Below, in pieces: positions 8,457-16,547 of a stretch of DNA of 64,000 nucleotides (its first letter is position 1; every line of letters starts with the position of its first letter). The position numbers and the translations under genes are program-made. The DNA is from Sphingopyxis sp. QXT-31 (lineage in GTDB: Bacteria; Pseudomonadota; Alphaproteobacteria; Sphingomonadales; Sphingomonadaceae), in NCBI RefSeq assembly GCF_001984035.1, contig NZ_CP019449.1, positions 2,480,001 to 2,544,000 on the forward strand. Direction: 5' to 3'. The notes beneath the pieces are model-generated. The model was not told where the DNA came from and made no database searches. It was given only the letters and a program-made list of their open reading frames with translations.

Positions 8457-9431
8457 ATGGCCAGCGTCGCGCTCCTTTCCAATCCGCGCTCGACGGGCAA
8501 CCGTGCCCTGTTGCCGCGCGTCCGGGAATATTGCGCCGCGCATCCCGATATCTTTCATTACGAGGTCGAGGACGTCGCCCAGATCGGCGAGGCGATCCGC
8601 ACCATCGCGATGGTCAGCCCGCGCATCGTCGTGATCAACGGCGGCGACGGCACCGTCCAGGCGGCGCTGACCGAGCTTTATTCGGGCGGCCATTTCGACG
8701 GCACGCCGCCGCCGGTCGCGGTGCTGCCCAACGGCAAGACCAATTTGATCGCGCTCGATCTCGGCGCCGAGGGCGACCCGCTGAAGGCGCTCGAACGCGT
8801 GATCGAACTGGTCGAAGCCGGCCGGCTCGAGGATCATGTGATCCAGCGCCAGCTGATCTCGCTCGACAGCGGCGGCGAAGCACGGCCGGTGCTCGGCATG
8901 TTCCTCGGCGGCGCCTATCTCGCCGACGTGATGCTCTATTGCCGCAACCGCATCTATCCGCTCGGCTTGCCCAACGGCGTATCGCATTTCCTCGCGGCGA
9001 TGCTCGGCCTCTTCGCGATGGTGCTCGGCCTCGGCGGCGGGCGGCTGCCGCCCAAGCCCGAGGCGATGACCGTGTCGCTGATCCGCCAGGGCGAGTTCAA
9101 GGGCAAATTCTCGCTGCTGATCGTCACCACGCTCGAGAAACTGCTGCTCAGCATCCGCACCAGCGAAGCGCATGGCACCAACGGCCATATGAAATTGCTC
9201 GCGACCGACACCAGCGTCGGCGCGCTGTTCCGCATGCTCGGCGGCGCGTGGCGCGGTACGCTCGGCCAGCGCCCGCTCGACGGCGTGCATTTCGAGCAGG
9301 GCGACGAGATCCGCATCGAGGGCCGGCGCTCGAACGTCATCCTCGACGGCGAGATTTTCGAGTCGATCGGCGGCAAGCCGATCGTGCTCACCTCGACCCA
9401 GCCGGTGCCCTTCCTGCGCCTTGCCGCCTGA
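8457..9431 (+). CDS. Diacylglycerol-kinase-family lipid kinase
   Basis: A 324-residue protein of the DAGK/sphingosine-kinase/YegS superfamily, which phosphorylates lipid hydroxyls with ATP. The N-terminal catalytic domain shows SNPRSTGN (residues 8-15), the nucleotide-binding NGGDGT (61-66) and LPNGKTNLIALDLG in place of the usual GTANDFA segment; the C-terminal beta domain carries ILDGEIFE with the conserved DGE. There is no signal peptide; a hydrophobic stretch (MLGLFAMVLGLGGG, about 181-196) may contact the membrane. The substrate cannot be read from sequence: diacylglycerol is the default, but a ceramide-like lipid is possible given the serine palmitoyltransferase 3 kb away. Tight spacing to both neighbours argues for one transcript. 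Confidence 0.87.
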   Translation: MASVALLSNPRSTGNRALLPRVREYCAAHPDIFHYEVEDVAQIGEAIRTIAMVSPRIVVINGGDGTVQAALTELYSGGHFDGTPPPVAVLPNGKTNLIALDLGAEGDPLKALERVIELVEAGRLEDHVIQRQLISLDSGGEARPVLGMFLGGAYLADVMLYCRNRIYPLGLPNGVSHFLAAMLGLFAMVLGLGGGRLPPKPEAMTVSLIRQGEFKGKFSLLIVTTLEKLLLSIRTSEAHGTNGHMKLLATDTSVGALFRMLGGAWRGTLGQRPLDGVHFEQGDEIRIEGRRSNVILDGEIFESIGGKPIVLTSTQPVPFLRLAA

Positions 9432-9441
9432 AGGCACCACC

Positions 9442-10305
9442 ATGTCCGACAGCCTGGCCGATCTGGTCCGCGCCGAACTTTCCACCCCGGTCGATCCGCG
9501 CGCCAAGGCGATGGCCGCGGCGATCGCGGCGCAATATCCCGGCTCGGCGCGCGCGGTCCTTTTCTACGGCAGCTGCCTGCGCGAAAGCGAACTCGACGGG
9601 CTGATGCTCGATTTCTACCTGATCGTCTCGGACTATGGCGACGCCTATGACCGGCGCTGGATGGCGGCGGCGAACCGGCTGATCCCGCCCAATGTCTTCC
9701 CCTTCCAGCACGAGGGGCTTATCGCCAAATATGCCGTGCTGAGCGAGGCCGACTTCGACCGGCTCAACGGCCCCGAGACCCGCAACGTGTCGGTCTGGGC
9801 GCGCTTTGCCCAGCCCTCGCGGCTGGTGTGGAGCGTCGACGACACCGCCACCGACCGCGCCATCGCCGCGGTTGCGCGCGCCACGCCAACGCTCCTCGCG
9901 GCCGCTGGCCGCGTCGAGGGCGAGGATGTCCTCGACTGGTGGCGCCGCGCCTTTTCGCTGACTTACTCGGCCGAGCTCCGCGCCGAGCGCAGTGGCCGCG
10001 CGCAGTCGGTTGTCGACGCCGATCCCGATCGCTACCGCCGCTTCGGCCCGCCCGCGATCGCCGCGATCCCGGCCAATGCCAGCAGCGGCGGCTGGCCGCG
10101 CCGCCGCCTCGAGGGCAAGGCGCTCAGCATCGTCCGCCTCGCCAAGGCCAGCCTGACCTATGCCGGCGGGATCGATTATCTCGCGTGGAAGATCAATCGC
10201 CACGCGGGCACGAAGATCGAGATCAAGCCCTGGCAGCGAAAATGGCCGCTGGTCGCGGCGCTAACGCTCGTGCCGCGGCTGATGAAGAGCGGGGCTATCA
10301 AATAG
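9442..10305 (+). CDS. Tam41-like lipid nucleotidyltransferase (putative CDP-DAG synthase type)
   Basis: A 287-residue soluble protein. It carries a nucleotidyltransferase G-S motif (FYGSCLRE, 41-48) and a downstream acidic strand MLDFYLIV (55-62). From memory, the order of segments matches mitochondrial Tam41/Mmp37 CDP-diacylglycerol synthase: G-S motif, M-x-D-F strand, LIAKYAVLS (93-101) like the Tam41 LIKYGVIS, WARFAQPSRLVW (119-130) like AGRLxKPVKI, and LTYSAELR (173-180) like LSYSGDxR. The family transfers CMP from CTP to phosphatidate. The gene upstream is a lipid kinase that could supply the phospholipid substrate. The assignment rests on remembered family sequences, not on a search; a different nucleotidyltransferase subfamily remains possible. 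The ATG at 9442 follows an 10-base gap after the kinase stop. Confidence 0.6.
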   Translation: MSDSLADLVRAELSTPVDPRAKAMAAAIAAQYPGSARAVLFYGSCLRESELDGLMLDFYLIVSDYGDAYDRRWMAAANRLIPPNVFPFQHEGLIAKYAVLSEADFDRLNGPETRNVSVWARFAQPSRLVWSVDDTATDRAIAAVARATPTLLAAAGRVEGEDVLDWWRRAFSLTYSAELRAERSGRAQSVVDADPDRYRRFGPPAIAAIPANASSGGWPRRRLEGKALSIVRLAKASLTYAGGIDYLAWKINRHAGTKIEIKPWQRKWPLVAALTLVPRLMKSGAIK

Positions 10306-10332
10306 GGCGGGTATCGGGCGGGAACTGCCGCA

Positions 10333-10427
10333 GGCTATATAATATTCGCGCAGAGACGCAGAGACCGCGGAGAGGATGGCCTTTCCTCTCTGCGGTCTCT
10401 GCGTCTCTGCGCGCATTGATATAGCAG
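10333..10427. repeat. Inverted repeat, family B (CAGAGACGCAGAGA type)
   Basis: A near-perfect hairpin: GCGCAGAGACGCAGAGACCG from about 10348 pairs with CGGTCTCTGCGTCTCTGCGC ending about 10413, with a short loop near 10376-10384. Weaker pairing continues outward through CTATATAA on the left and GATATAGCA on the right. A related, A/T-substituted copy lies at 58343-58520. It sits 28 bases past the Tam41-like gene stop and lacks a T-run. Confidence 0.88.
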
Positions 10428-10478
10428 ATGCGGTTCGGCCGTTTTCGGGCGTCAATGGACAAGCCGCCCTATAAAACC

Positions 10479-10556
10479 CGTTCGTGTCGAGCGAAGTCGA
10501 GACACGCTTGGAAAGCGCCGGCCTTCACGTGTCTCGACTTCGCTCGACACAAACGG
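10479..10556. repeat. Inverted repeat, family A (longer copy)
   Basis: A 23-base arm at 10484-10506 beginning GTGTCGAGCGAAGTCG is mirrored perfectly at 10528-10550; with one mismatch the stem extends outward through CCGTT on the left and AACGG on the right. It is the same element as at 4391-4457. Together with the family B hairpin it fills most of the 290-base gap between the convergent Tam41-like gene and the histidine kinase gene, where I see no gene. Confidence 0.9.
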
Positions 10557-10595
10557 AAATAAGGGGGCAGTCTGGAGCACCCCCAAAACGCCGCC

Positions 10596-12554
10596 CTAAC
10601 CGAACGCCGCGATCTTCTCCGCCGTCCGCGGTTCGGTGCTGCGCCTTATCGCCTGCTCGAGCTGGGTCAGCGTGAAGGGCTTCCGCAGCACGTCATGGTC
10701 GCCGAAGCTCGCGATCTCGCTCGCGTCGCCCGCGAAGCCGGTGACGAACAGCACTGCAATGTCGGGCCAGCGCGCCTTCAGCCCCGCGACCATCTCGGGC
10801 CCGGTGAGCTCGGGCATCAGCACGTCGGAGAGGATCAGGTCGAATTCCTGCGTCTCGACCAGCGCCGCGGCGGCGCGCGGATCGCTGCACGCGATGGTGC
10901 GGTGGCCGAGTTCCTCGACCGCATCGACCGTCGCCGCGAGCACGCGCAGATCGTCCTCGACGACCAGGATGTGCAGCGCCTGGCTCGCCGCCTCGGGCTC
11001 GGCGACCGGGGCGACGAGTTCGGGCTCTGCCGCCTCGACCGGGCGCGCGACGGGCAGCAGCATCGCGACGCGCGTCCCCTCGCCCTCGGTCGACGCGATC
11101 TGTACCTCGCCCCCCGACTGGCGGCAGAAGGCGAAGACCTGGCTCATGCCGAGCCCGGTGCCCTGCCCCGCGGGCTTGGTCGTGTAGAAGGGGTCGAAGA
11201 CGCGCTCGAGCACCTCGGGCGCCATGCCGCAGCCGGTGTCGATCACCTGCACCGCGAGTGCGCCGGCCTCCGTCTGCTCGTCGCGCAGCGTGCGGATCGT
11301 CAGCGCGCCATGGCCGTCCATCGCGTCGCGCGCGTTGACCGCGAGGTTGAGCAGCGCATTTTCGAACTGCTGGCGGTCGAGCCACGCGGCGAGTCCCGCG
11401 GCGCGCAGGTCGAGCGTCAGCGCGATGCGGTCGCCAATCGTGCGCTCGATCAGCTCGGCGAAGGAGGCGATGCTCTCGTCGACGACGATCATTTCGGGCC
11501 GCGCGGGTTCGGAGCGCGCGAAGGCGAGCAGGCGCCGCGTCAGGTCGGCGGCGCGGTTAGCGCCGTCCATCGCATTGCTCAAATGCCGCTGCGCCTTTTC
11601 GGGGGCATCGACTACCAGCCGCTGCGCCAGTTCGAGCCCGCCGACGACGACCGCGAGCATATTGTTGAAGTCGTGTGCGATGCCGCCGGTCAGCTGGCCG
11701 ACCGCCTCCATCTTCTGTGCCTGGCGCAGCTGCGCCTCGGCGGCCGCGCGGTCGGCCATCTCGCCGCGCAGCGCGACGTTGGCGCGCGCCAGTTCGGCGG
11801 TGCGCTCGGCGACCGCCGCTTCGAGCAGCGACGCTCGGTCGCTTTCGGCAAGCTGCTCGCGGCGCGCGAGGCGGCGCTCGCCCTCGGCGCGGACGAGCGA
11901 GAAGGTCGCGATAATCGCGATCAGCGCCGCGACCGCGCCGAGCAGCGAGAAGAGCAATATCGCCTGATTGAGGCTGTCGCGGTCCGACGCCGCGATCTGG
12001 TTGCGTTGGGTCAGGATCGCGCGTTCGTTGCGGATCAGGTCGCTCAGGATCCGGTCGATGCGGATCAGCGCCTCGTCGTGCCCCGCGGCATTATATTTCG
12101 AGATCGCCGCGACGGTCTGTCGGTAATTGGCGCTGAGCGCGGCATCGCCGAGCTGCGCGCCGCGGCGGTCGAATTCGGTGGTCAGTCTAGCAACCAGTTC
12201 AGCCTGCTCGGGATTGTCGCGCACTTTGCGTGTCAGCAACGTCAGATATTGGCGCGCGACGCCCCATTGCTGCTGATAGACGCGGCCGTCCTCCTTCTGC
12301 AATCCGACGGCGAAACGCCCGAGCGCCGCCTCGGCCCGCGCAAGCGAGGCGTCGAGCGAGCGCGTTTGCGAAATGACGTCCAGGCTGTGCGCCTGCCAGC
12401 CCAGAGAGCGGTCGTAATTGTCGTTGGCGCGCATGAGCAGCAGCACCAGCGCCGCGACGACGCCGGTCAGGATCGCGCCGACGCCGACCGTCAGCCAGAA
12501 GCGCAGCCGCTCCCGCCGATTGTCGTTTTCGCTATCATAATCCGCCTCGAACAC
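10596..12554 (-). CDS. Hybrid sensor histidine kinase with C-terminal receiver
   Basis: A 652-residue membrane kinase. Two membrane helices (about 19-41 and 198-222) bracket a helical periplasmic sensor that resembles CHASE3 in size and in features such as [17 protein letters not shown] coiled coil (225-285) leads into a HisKA domain with the phospho-accepting His294 in [11 protein letters not shown], a HATPase domain with the [13 protein letters not shown] N box and TGCGM and [10 protein letters not shown] boxes, and a receiver domain at about 525-645 with Asp577 (ILSDVLMP) and Lys in LRKPFT. No PAS domain and no separate response regulator are next to it. It lies 113 bases downstream of the serine palmitoyltransferase gene on the same strand, so cotranscription is possible. 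Confidence 0.88.
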   Translation of the reverse strand: MFEADYDSENDNRRERLRFWLTVGVGAILTGVVAALVLLLMRANDNYDRSLGWQAHSLDVISQTRSLDASLARAEAALGRFAVGLQKEDGRVYQQQWGVARQYLTLLTRKVRDNPEQAELVARLTTEFDRRGAQLGDAALSANYRQTVAAISKYNAAGHDEALIRIDRILSDLIRNERAILTQRNQIAASDRDSLNQAILLFSLLGAVAALIAIIATFSLVRAEGERRLARREQLAESDRASLLEAAVAERTAELARANVALRGEMADRAAAEAQLRQAQKMEAVGQLTGGIAHDFNNMLAVVVGGLELAQRLVVDAPEKAQRHLSNAMDGANRAADLTRRLLAFARSEPARPEMIVVDESIASFAELIERTIGDRIALTLDLRAAGLAAWLDRQQFENALLNLAVNARDAMDGHGALTIRTLRDEQTEAGALAVQVIDTGCGMAPEVLERVFDPFYTTKPAGQGTGLGMSQVFAFCRQSGGEVQIASTEGEGTRVAMLLPVARPVEAAEPELVAPVAEPEAASQALHILVVEDDLRVLAATVDAVEELGHRTIACSDPRAAAALVETQEFDLILSDVLMPELTGPEMVAGLKARWPDIAVLFVTGFAGDASEIASFGDHDVLRKPFTLTQLEQAIRRSTEPRTAEKIAAFG

Positions 12555-12667
12555 GCGGCCGTTGTACCGGAATCGCGCCGCGCGGGAAAGCGGCGAACGA
12601 ATCGCGGCGCGTCCGCCAAATCGGCTCGCCCCGAAAAGGAGTCCGTCCGTCGGCGGCTACGCTCGCT

Positions 12668-13870
12668 TCAGCCGATAATGCCGACGCGCTTGCCCGCGCG
12701 CTCGAAGCGGCCCAGGATTTCGCCGACCTGCTCGCTCGAATGCTCGGCGCAGAGCGAGCAGCGCAGCAACGTCATGCCGGCGGGGGTCGCCGGCGGGCGC
12801 GCGAGATTGACGTAAAGCCCTTCCTCAAGCAGCGCTTCCCACATCATCGCGCCGCGTTCGAGGTCGGGCATGATGACCGCGATGATCGCCGATTGCGGCT
12901 CATCGGTGCCGAGCGTGAAGCCCAGGTCGCGGAGGCCCTTGTGCAGGTCCTTCGAATTTTCCCACAGATGCGCGCGCTTGTTCGAACCGTGCATCAGCTT
13001 GCGGATGCTCGTCGCCGCGGTCGCGACGACGCTCGGCGGCAGCGAAGCGGTGAAGACGTACGGACGGCAGACGAGGCGCAAAATCTCGAACTTCGGATGG
13101 TTCGAAACGCAGAAGCCGCCGACGGTGCCGACGCTCTTCGAAAAGGTTCCTATGATGAAGTCGACATCGTCGATGACGCCCTGCGCCTCGGCGACGCCGC
13201 GGCCGTGCTCGCCGATGAAGCCCATCGAATGCGCCTCGTCGACCAGCACCATCGCGCCATTCTCCTTGGAGACGCGGATCATCTCCTTGAGCGGCGCGAT
13301 GTCGCCGAGCATCGAATAGACGCCCTCGAGCACAACGAGCTTGCCCGCTTCGGGGGGCAGGCGCTTCAGCCTTTTCTCCAGCGCCTCGACGTCGTTGTGG
13401 CGGAAGGCGACGATTTCGGCGTTGCCCATCGCGCAGCCGTCATAGATCGAGGCATGGCTGTCGATGTCGAGGATGACATAGTCGCCCTTGCCCGCGATCG
13501 TGCTGATGATGCCGAGGTTCGCCTGATATCCGGTCGAGAACACCATGGCATGGTCCATGGCGTAGAATTCCTTGAGCGCGTCCTCGCACTCCTTGTGCCC
13601 CTGATAGGTGCCGTTGAGGACGCGGCTGCCGGTGGTGCCGCTGCCGAATTTGTCGAGCGCATCTTTGCCCGCGGCAATGACATCCGCGTCGAAGGTCATG
13701 CCCATATAATTATAGGTGCCGAGCAGGATCGTCTCGCGCCCGTTGCAGATCGCGACGGTCGGCGAGACCACGCGCTCCATCACCAGGCTGAACGGGTCGG
13801 TCACCCCGGTCGCGAGCAGATCCTCGCGCTGCTGGATCAGCGGGTCGAACTTGCTGAAAAGATCGGTCAT
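12668..13870 (-). CDS. spt: Serine palmitoyltransferase
   Basis: A PLP-dependent alpha-oxoamine synthase of 400 residues that condenses L-serine with palmitoyl-CoA (or acyl-ACP) to 3-ketodihydrosphingosine, the first committed step of sphingolipid synthesis. The PLP lysine is Lys245 in GTFSKSVGT; His139, Asp211 and His214 (DEAHSMG) align with the known active-site residues of the soluble Sphingomonas enzyme at a constant offset of 20. GSGTTGSRVLNGT (77-89) is the usual substrate loop. Discrimination from 8-amino-7-oxononanoate synthase or KBL rests on overall resemblance to the sphingomonad enzyme and on the adjacent acyl carrier protein, seven bases upstream, an arrangement known from the Caulobacter ceramide locus. 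Confidence 0.93.
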   Translation of the reverse strand: MTDLFSKFDPLIQQREDLLATGVTDPFSLVMERVVSPTVAICNGRETILLGTYNYMGMTFDADVIAAGKDALDKFGSGTTGSRVLNGTYQGHKECEDALKEFYAMDHAMVFSTGYQANLGIISTIAGKGDYVILDIDSHASIYDGCAMGNAEIVAFRHNDVEALEKRLKRLPPEAGKLVVLEGVYSMLGDIAPLKEMIRVSKENGAMVLVDEAHSMGFIGEHGRGVAEAQGVIDDVDFIIGTFSKSVGTVGGFCVSNHPKFEILRLVCRPYVFTASLPPSVVATAATSIRKLMHGSNKRAHLWENSKDLHKGLRDLGFTLGTDEPQSAIIAVIMPDLERGAMMWEALLEEGLYVNLARPPATPAGMTLLRCSLCAEHSSEQVGEILGRFERAGKRVGIIG

Positions 13871-13877
13871 GCGTGGC

Positions 13878-14111
13878 TCAGCCCTGCAGCTTTTCGACCG
13901 CGGCGATCAGCTGGCCGACGGTCTCGATCTCGGCCTGCATGTTCATGCTGATGATGATGTCGAAGGTGTCCTCGACCTCGGCGACGAAATCCATCACCGT
14001 CAGGCTGTCCCATTCGAGGTCGCCGGCAAAGGTCGTGGCGTCGGTCAGTTCGACGCCCTTCTTGTTGAACGGCGCAATCAGGCCGTGAATCTGGTCCGTG
14101 AGGCTGCTCAT
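13878..14111 (-). CDS. Acyl carrier protein of the sphingolipid locus
   Basis: A 77-residue acyl carrier protein. The 4'-phosphopantetheine attachment serine is Ser36 in the motif EWDSLTVMDF, close to the canonical DSL. It differs from housekeeping AcpP in its N-terminus (SSLTDQIHGLIAPFNKKGV) and in helix II. Placed seven bases upstream of the serine palmitoyltransferase gene and cotranscribed with it, it is probably the dedicated acyl donor carrier, as in the Caulobacter ceramide cluster. The other ceramide genes found in Caulobacter (acyl-ACP synthetase, ketosphinganine reductase, ceramide synthase) are absent from this window. Confidence 0.9.
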   Translation of the reverse strand: MSSLTDQIHGLIAPFNKKGVELTDATTFAGDLEWDSLTVMDFVAEVEDTFDIIISMNMQAEIETVGQLIAAVEKLQG

Positions 14112-14276
14112 TGGCTGCGTCCCTTGAAGATAGAAAGTTGCGCGCGGGAATGCCGCTATGATCTCCGCTTGGCAAGCGAATGCGGCGGGATTCGGGCAGC
14201 ATCTTGCCGCCCGCGGGACTTCATGTCATTCCCGTTACAGGGTCGCCCGTCGCCGTGTCGGCAGGGAAGGGGTACT

Positions 14277-14837
14277 ATGGACAGCGAAAAACCGGCACCG
14301 CCGCCGATCAGCTTCCCGCCGAACGCGGTCCATCTGGTGCGCACCAACCAGCAATTGACGATGAACCTGTCGCAAATGGCCGACCAGAAAGCGTCCATCC
14401 TGATGGGCGCGACCTTCGTCGTCTTCACCCTCGCGATCGGCCAGGCGCGCGCCGGGGCGGGCGCGCTAGCGATCCCGCTCGCGATCCTCGCCACCTTTTC
14501 CTTCCTGTCGGCGCTGCTCGCGATCTCGGCGGTGCTGCCCCGCGTCGGAAAAGCGCCGCCGATCGTCTACAAGGACGGCAAGGACCACAGCAACATCCTC
14601 TTCTTCGGCCGCTTTGCGCAGATGGAGGAGGATGAGTTCATCGATGCGGTCAAGGCGCGGCTGCGCACCGAGGAAGATTTGTACGAAACGATGCTGCGCG
14701 ACACCTATCAGAACGGGATCGTGCTCGCGCGGCGCAAATATCGCTATCTTGCTTATGCTTATCGCTTGTTCGTCGTCGGCCTGACGCTGACCTTTGTCGC
14801 CTTCGCGGTCGAAATGGCGCTATTGTGGAGCAAATGA
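14277..14837 (+). CDS. Pycsar-effector-like (DUF5706/PycTM) membrane protein
   Basis: A 186-residue protein with the sequence NAVHLVRTNQQLTMNLSQMA followed by DQKASILMGATFVVFTLAIG, which I recognise as the start of the DUF5706/PycTM fold of Pycsar effectors. Helices run at about 41-60 and 64-83, then a soluble segment with SNILFFGRFAQMEEDEF and a final helix near 160-180 (LFVVGLTLTFVAFAVEMALL). In Pycsar defence, PycTM proteins are triggered by cCMP or cUMP to damage the membrane. No cyclase is nearby, so defence cannot be claimed; similar stand-alone proteins are frequent in alphaproteobacteria. The ATG at 14277 was chosen because a ribosome site (GGAAGGGG) lies just upstream. Confidence 0.7.
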   Translation: MDSEKPAPPPISFPPNAVHLVRTNQQLTMNLSQMADQKASILMGATFVVFTLAIGQARAGAGALAIPLAILATFSFLSALLAISAVLPRVGKAPPIVYKDGKDHSNILFFGRFAQMEEDEFIDAVKARLRTEEDLYETMLRDTYQNGIVLARRKYRYLAYAYRLFVVGLTLTFVAFAVEMALLWSK

Positions 14838-15026
14838 CGCGCTGGGGCGTGGCGCGTCCGCCGACCGTCGGCGTCACGAAACTTCCTTTGCAGGGCGGGA
14901 ACTACCCGCCTGAGGCCCGACACCACGGCCGCCCTGTTGCCATTATGCCACCCCCTGCGAACGAAACGTTGCGCAACCCAATCCCCCGATTGAACCCATA
15001 ACCGTACGCGCCTATCCGGGCCGGCT

Positions 15027-16424
15027 GTGTTGCAGACGACCACCCCCCTGACCGCGGATGTGCCGCAGGGTCTCGGCGCCGAGTTTCGCGCGACGCTGGC
15101 GCTCGCCTGGCCGCTGGCGGCGGCGAACCTGCTCCAGATGCTGGTCCATGCGATCGACGTGATTTTCGTGGCGCGGCTCGGCGATGCGGCGCTCGCCGCC
15201 TCGTCACTCGGCGTCTCGATCTTCGGGCTGCTGCTGTGGACCGGCACCGGGCTGGTCGGCGCGGTCGCGCCGCTCGTCGCCGCCGAACTGGGGCGCCGCA
15301 AGCATGCAGTGCGCGAGGTGCGGCGGTCGGTGCGCATGGCGCTGTGGCTGAGCGCGCTCGTCTCGCTGGTCTTCATGGGCGTCTGCGCGCTGGGCGGGCC
15401 GATCATGCTCGCGACCGGTCAGCCGCCCGAAACCTCGGCGCGCGCCGCCGATTTCCTCCTGATCCTCTTGTGGGGCATGTTCCCGATGATCGCCGCCGCG
15501 GTGCTGCGCATCTTCGTCTCGGCGCTCGGCCGGCCCAAGATCGCGACCGCGATCACCTTCTGCGCGCTCGGGGTCAACGCGCTCGGCAATTGGGCGCTCG
15601 TGTTCGGCAACCTCGGCATGCCTGCATTGGGCCTCGAGGGATCGGCGCTGTCGAGCGTCATGACCAGCACGCTGATGCTGCTCGCCTATGTCGTGATCAT
15701 CCAGACCGACCGGCGGCTGCGGCGCTACCATCTGTTCGGCAAATGGTGGCGCGCCGAATGGACGCGTTTTTTCGAGATGCTGCGCATCGGCACCCCGATC
15801 GCGCTGACCATCCTGGCCGAGGCAGGGCTGTTCACCGGCGCCGCCTTCCTGATGGGGCGCATCGGCGAGGCCGAACTCGCGGGGCACACCATCGCGCTGC
15901 AGGTCGCGGCGCTCGCCTTCCAGATTCCTTTCGGGGTCGCGCAGGCGGCGACGATCCGAGTCGGGCTTGCCTATGGCGCGCGCGACCATCGCGGCATCGC
16001 GCACGCGGGGACCGCGGCGATGGTGCTCGGCATCGGCTTCATGGCCTTTACCGCGCTCACCATTTGGCTGTTCCCGTCGCTCGTCCTGTCGATCTATGTC
16101 GACGTCGACGCCGCGAAGAACGCCGCGCTCGTCGGTTTCGCGATGCAGTTCCTCGTCGTCGCCGCCGCCTTCCAGCTGTTCGACGGTGCACAGGCCGTCG
16201 CCGCGGGCGCGCTGCGCGGGCTTCAGGACACGCGCACCCCGATGATCATCGCCATCTGCGGCTACTGGATCGGCGGGTACGGTACCGCCATCTACTTGGG
16301 CTTCTGGACGCCTTGGGCCGGGGTCGGGGTGTGGATCGGCCTCGCCGTGGGCCTTGTCCTGGTGGCGGGTCTTCTCATGTTGCGCTGGCGGATGCGCAGC
16401 CGTCTCGGGCTCTTACCGGCCTGA
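15027..16424 (+). CDS. MATE family efflux transporter
   Basis: A 465-residue transporter of the multidrug and toxic compound extrusion family, which exports cationic drugs using a Na+ or H+ gradient. About twelve hydrophobic helices are visible, arranged as two related halves; the first half starts ATLALAWPLAAANLLQMLVHAIDVIFVARLGD and the second TRFFEMLRIGTPIALTILAE. It resembles the NorM branch. The start is uncertain: GTG at 15027 and TTG at 15030 are adjacent candidates. The 190 bases upstream contain a small GGCGGG-CCCGCC hairpin (14894-14910) and no gene. Confidence 0.9.
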   Translation: MLQTTTPLTADVPQGLGAEFRATLALAWPLAAANLLQMLVHAIDVIFVARLGDAALAASSLGVSIFGLLLWTGTGLVGAVAPLVAAELGRRKHAVREVRRSVRMALWLSALVSLVFMGVCALGGPIMLATGQPPETSARAADFLLILLWGMFPMIAAAVLRIFVSALGRPKIATAITFCALGVNALGNWALVFGNLGMPALGLEGSALSSVMTSTLMLLAYVVIIQTDRRLRRYHLFGKWWRAEWTRFFEMLRIGTPIALTILAEAGLFTGAAFLMGRIGEAELAGHTIALQVAALAFQIPFGVAQAATIRVGLAYGARDHRGIAHAGTAAMVLGIGFMAFTALTIWLFPSLVLSIYVDVDAAKNAALVGFAMQFLVVAAAFQLFDGAQAVAAGALRGLQDTRTPMIIAICGYWIGGYGTAIYLGFWTPWAGVGVWIGLAVGLVLVAGLLMLRWRMRSRLGLLPA

Positions 16425-16447
16425 CGCAAAAAACTTGCAGCGGCGTG

Positions 16448-16476
16448 CTTGACGGCCTCTGGACTCCCACCCATAT
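16448..16476 (+). promoter_or_regulatory. Predicted RpoH (heat-shock sigma) promoter of groESL
   Basis: CTTGACG at 16448-16454 and CCCATAT at 16470-16476 are separated by 15 bases, matching the RpoH-type -35 and -10 elements. Transcription would begin around 16483-16485, immediately before the CIRCE operator. Confidence 0.65.
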
Positions 16477-16485
16477 GGCCGTCTG

Positions 16486-16512
16486 TTAGCACTCTCGCTC
16501 AGCGAGTGCTAA
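16486..16512 (+). promoter_or_regulatory. CIRCE operator (HrcA binding site)
   Basis: A perfect CIRCE element: TTAGCACTC (16486-16494), nine-base spacer, GAGTGCTAA (16504-16512). HrcA binds this site to repress groESL under non-stress conditions. It is located 35 bases before the groES start codon, in the 5' leader of the predicted transcript. Confidence 0.97.
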
Positions 16513-16547
16513 GAACGACATCATTTGCATCTCTGGAGGGATAACCC

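Noticed and set aside
12565..12610. CGCGCCGCG/CGCGGCGCG inverted repeat between spt and the histidine kinase gene as a terminator
   Set aside because: Short arms, large loop and no T-run; in such GC-rich DNA this can occur by chance.
14277..14837. A complete Pycsar anti-phage system
   Set aside because: No uridylate or cytidylate cyclase gene is adjacent; only the effector-like protein is present.
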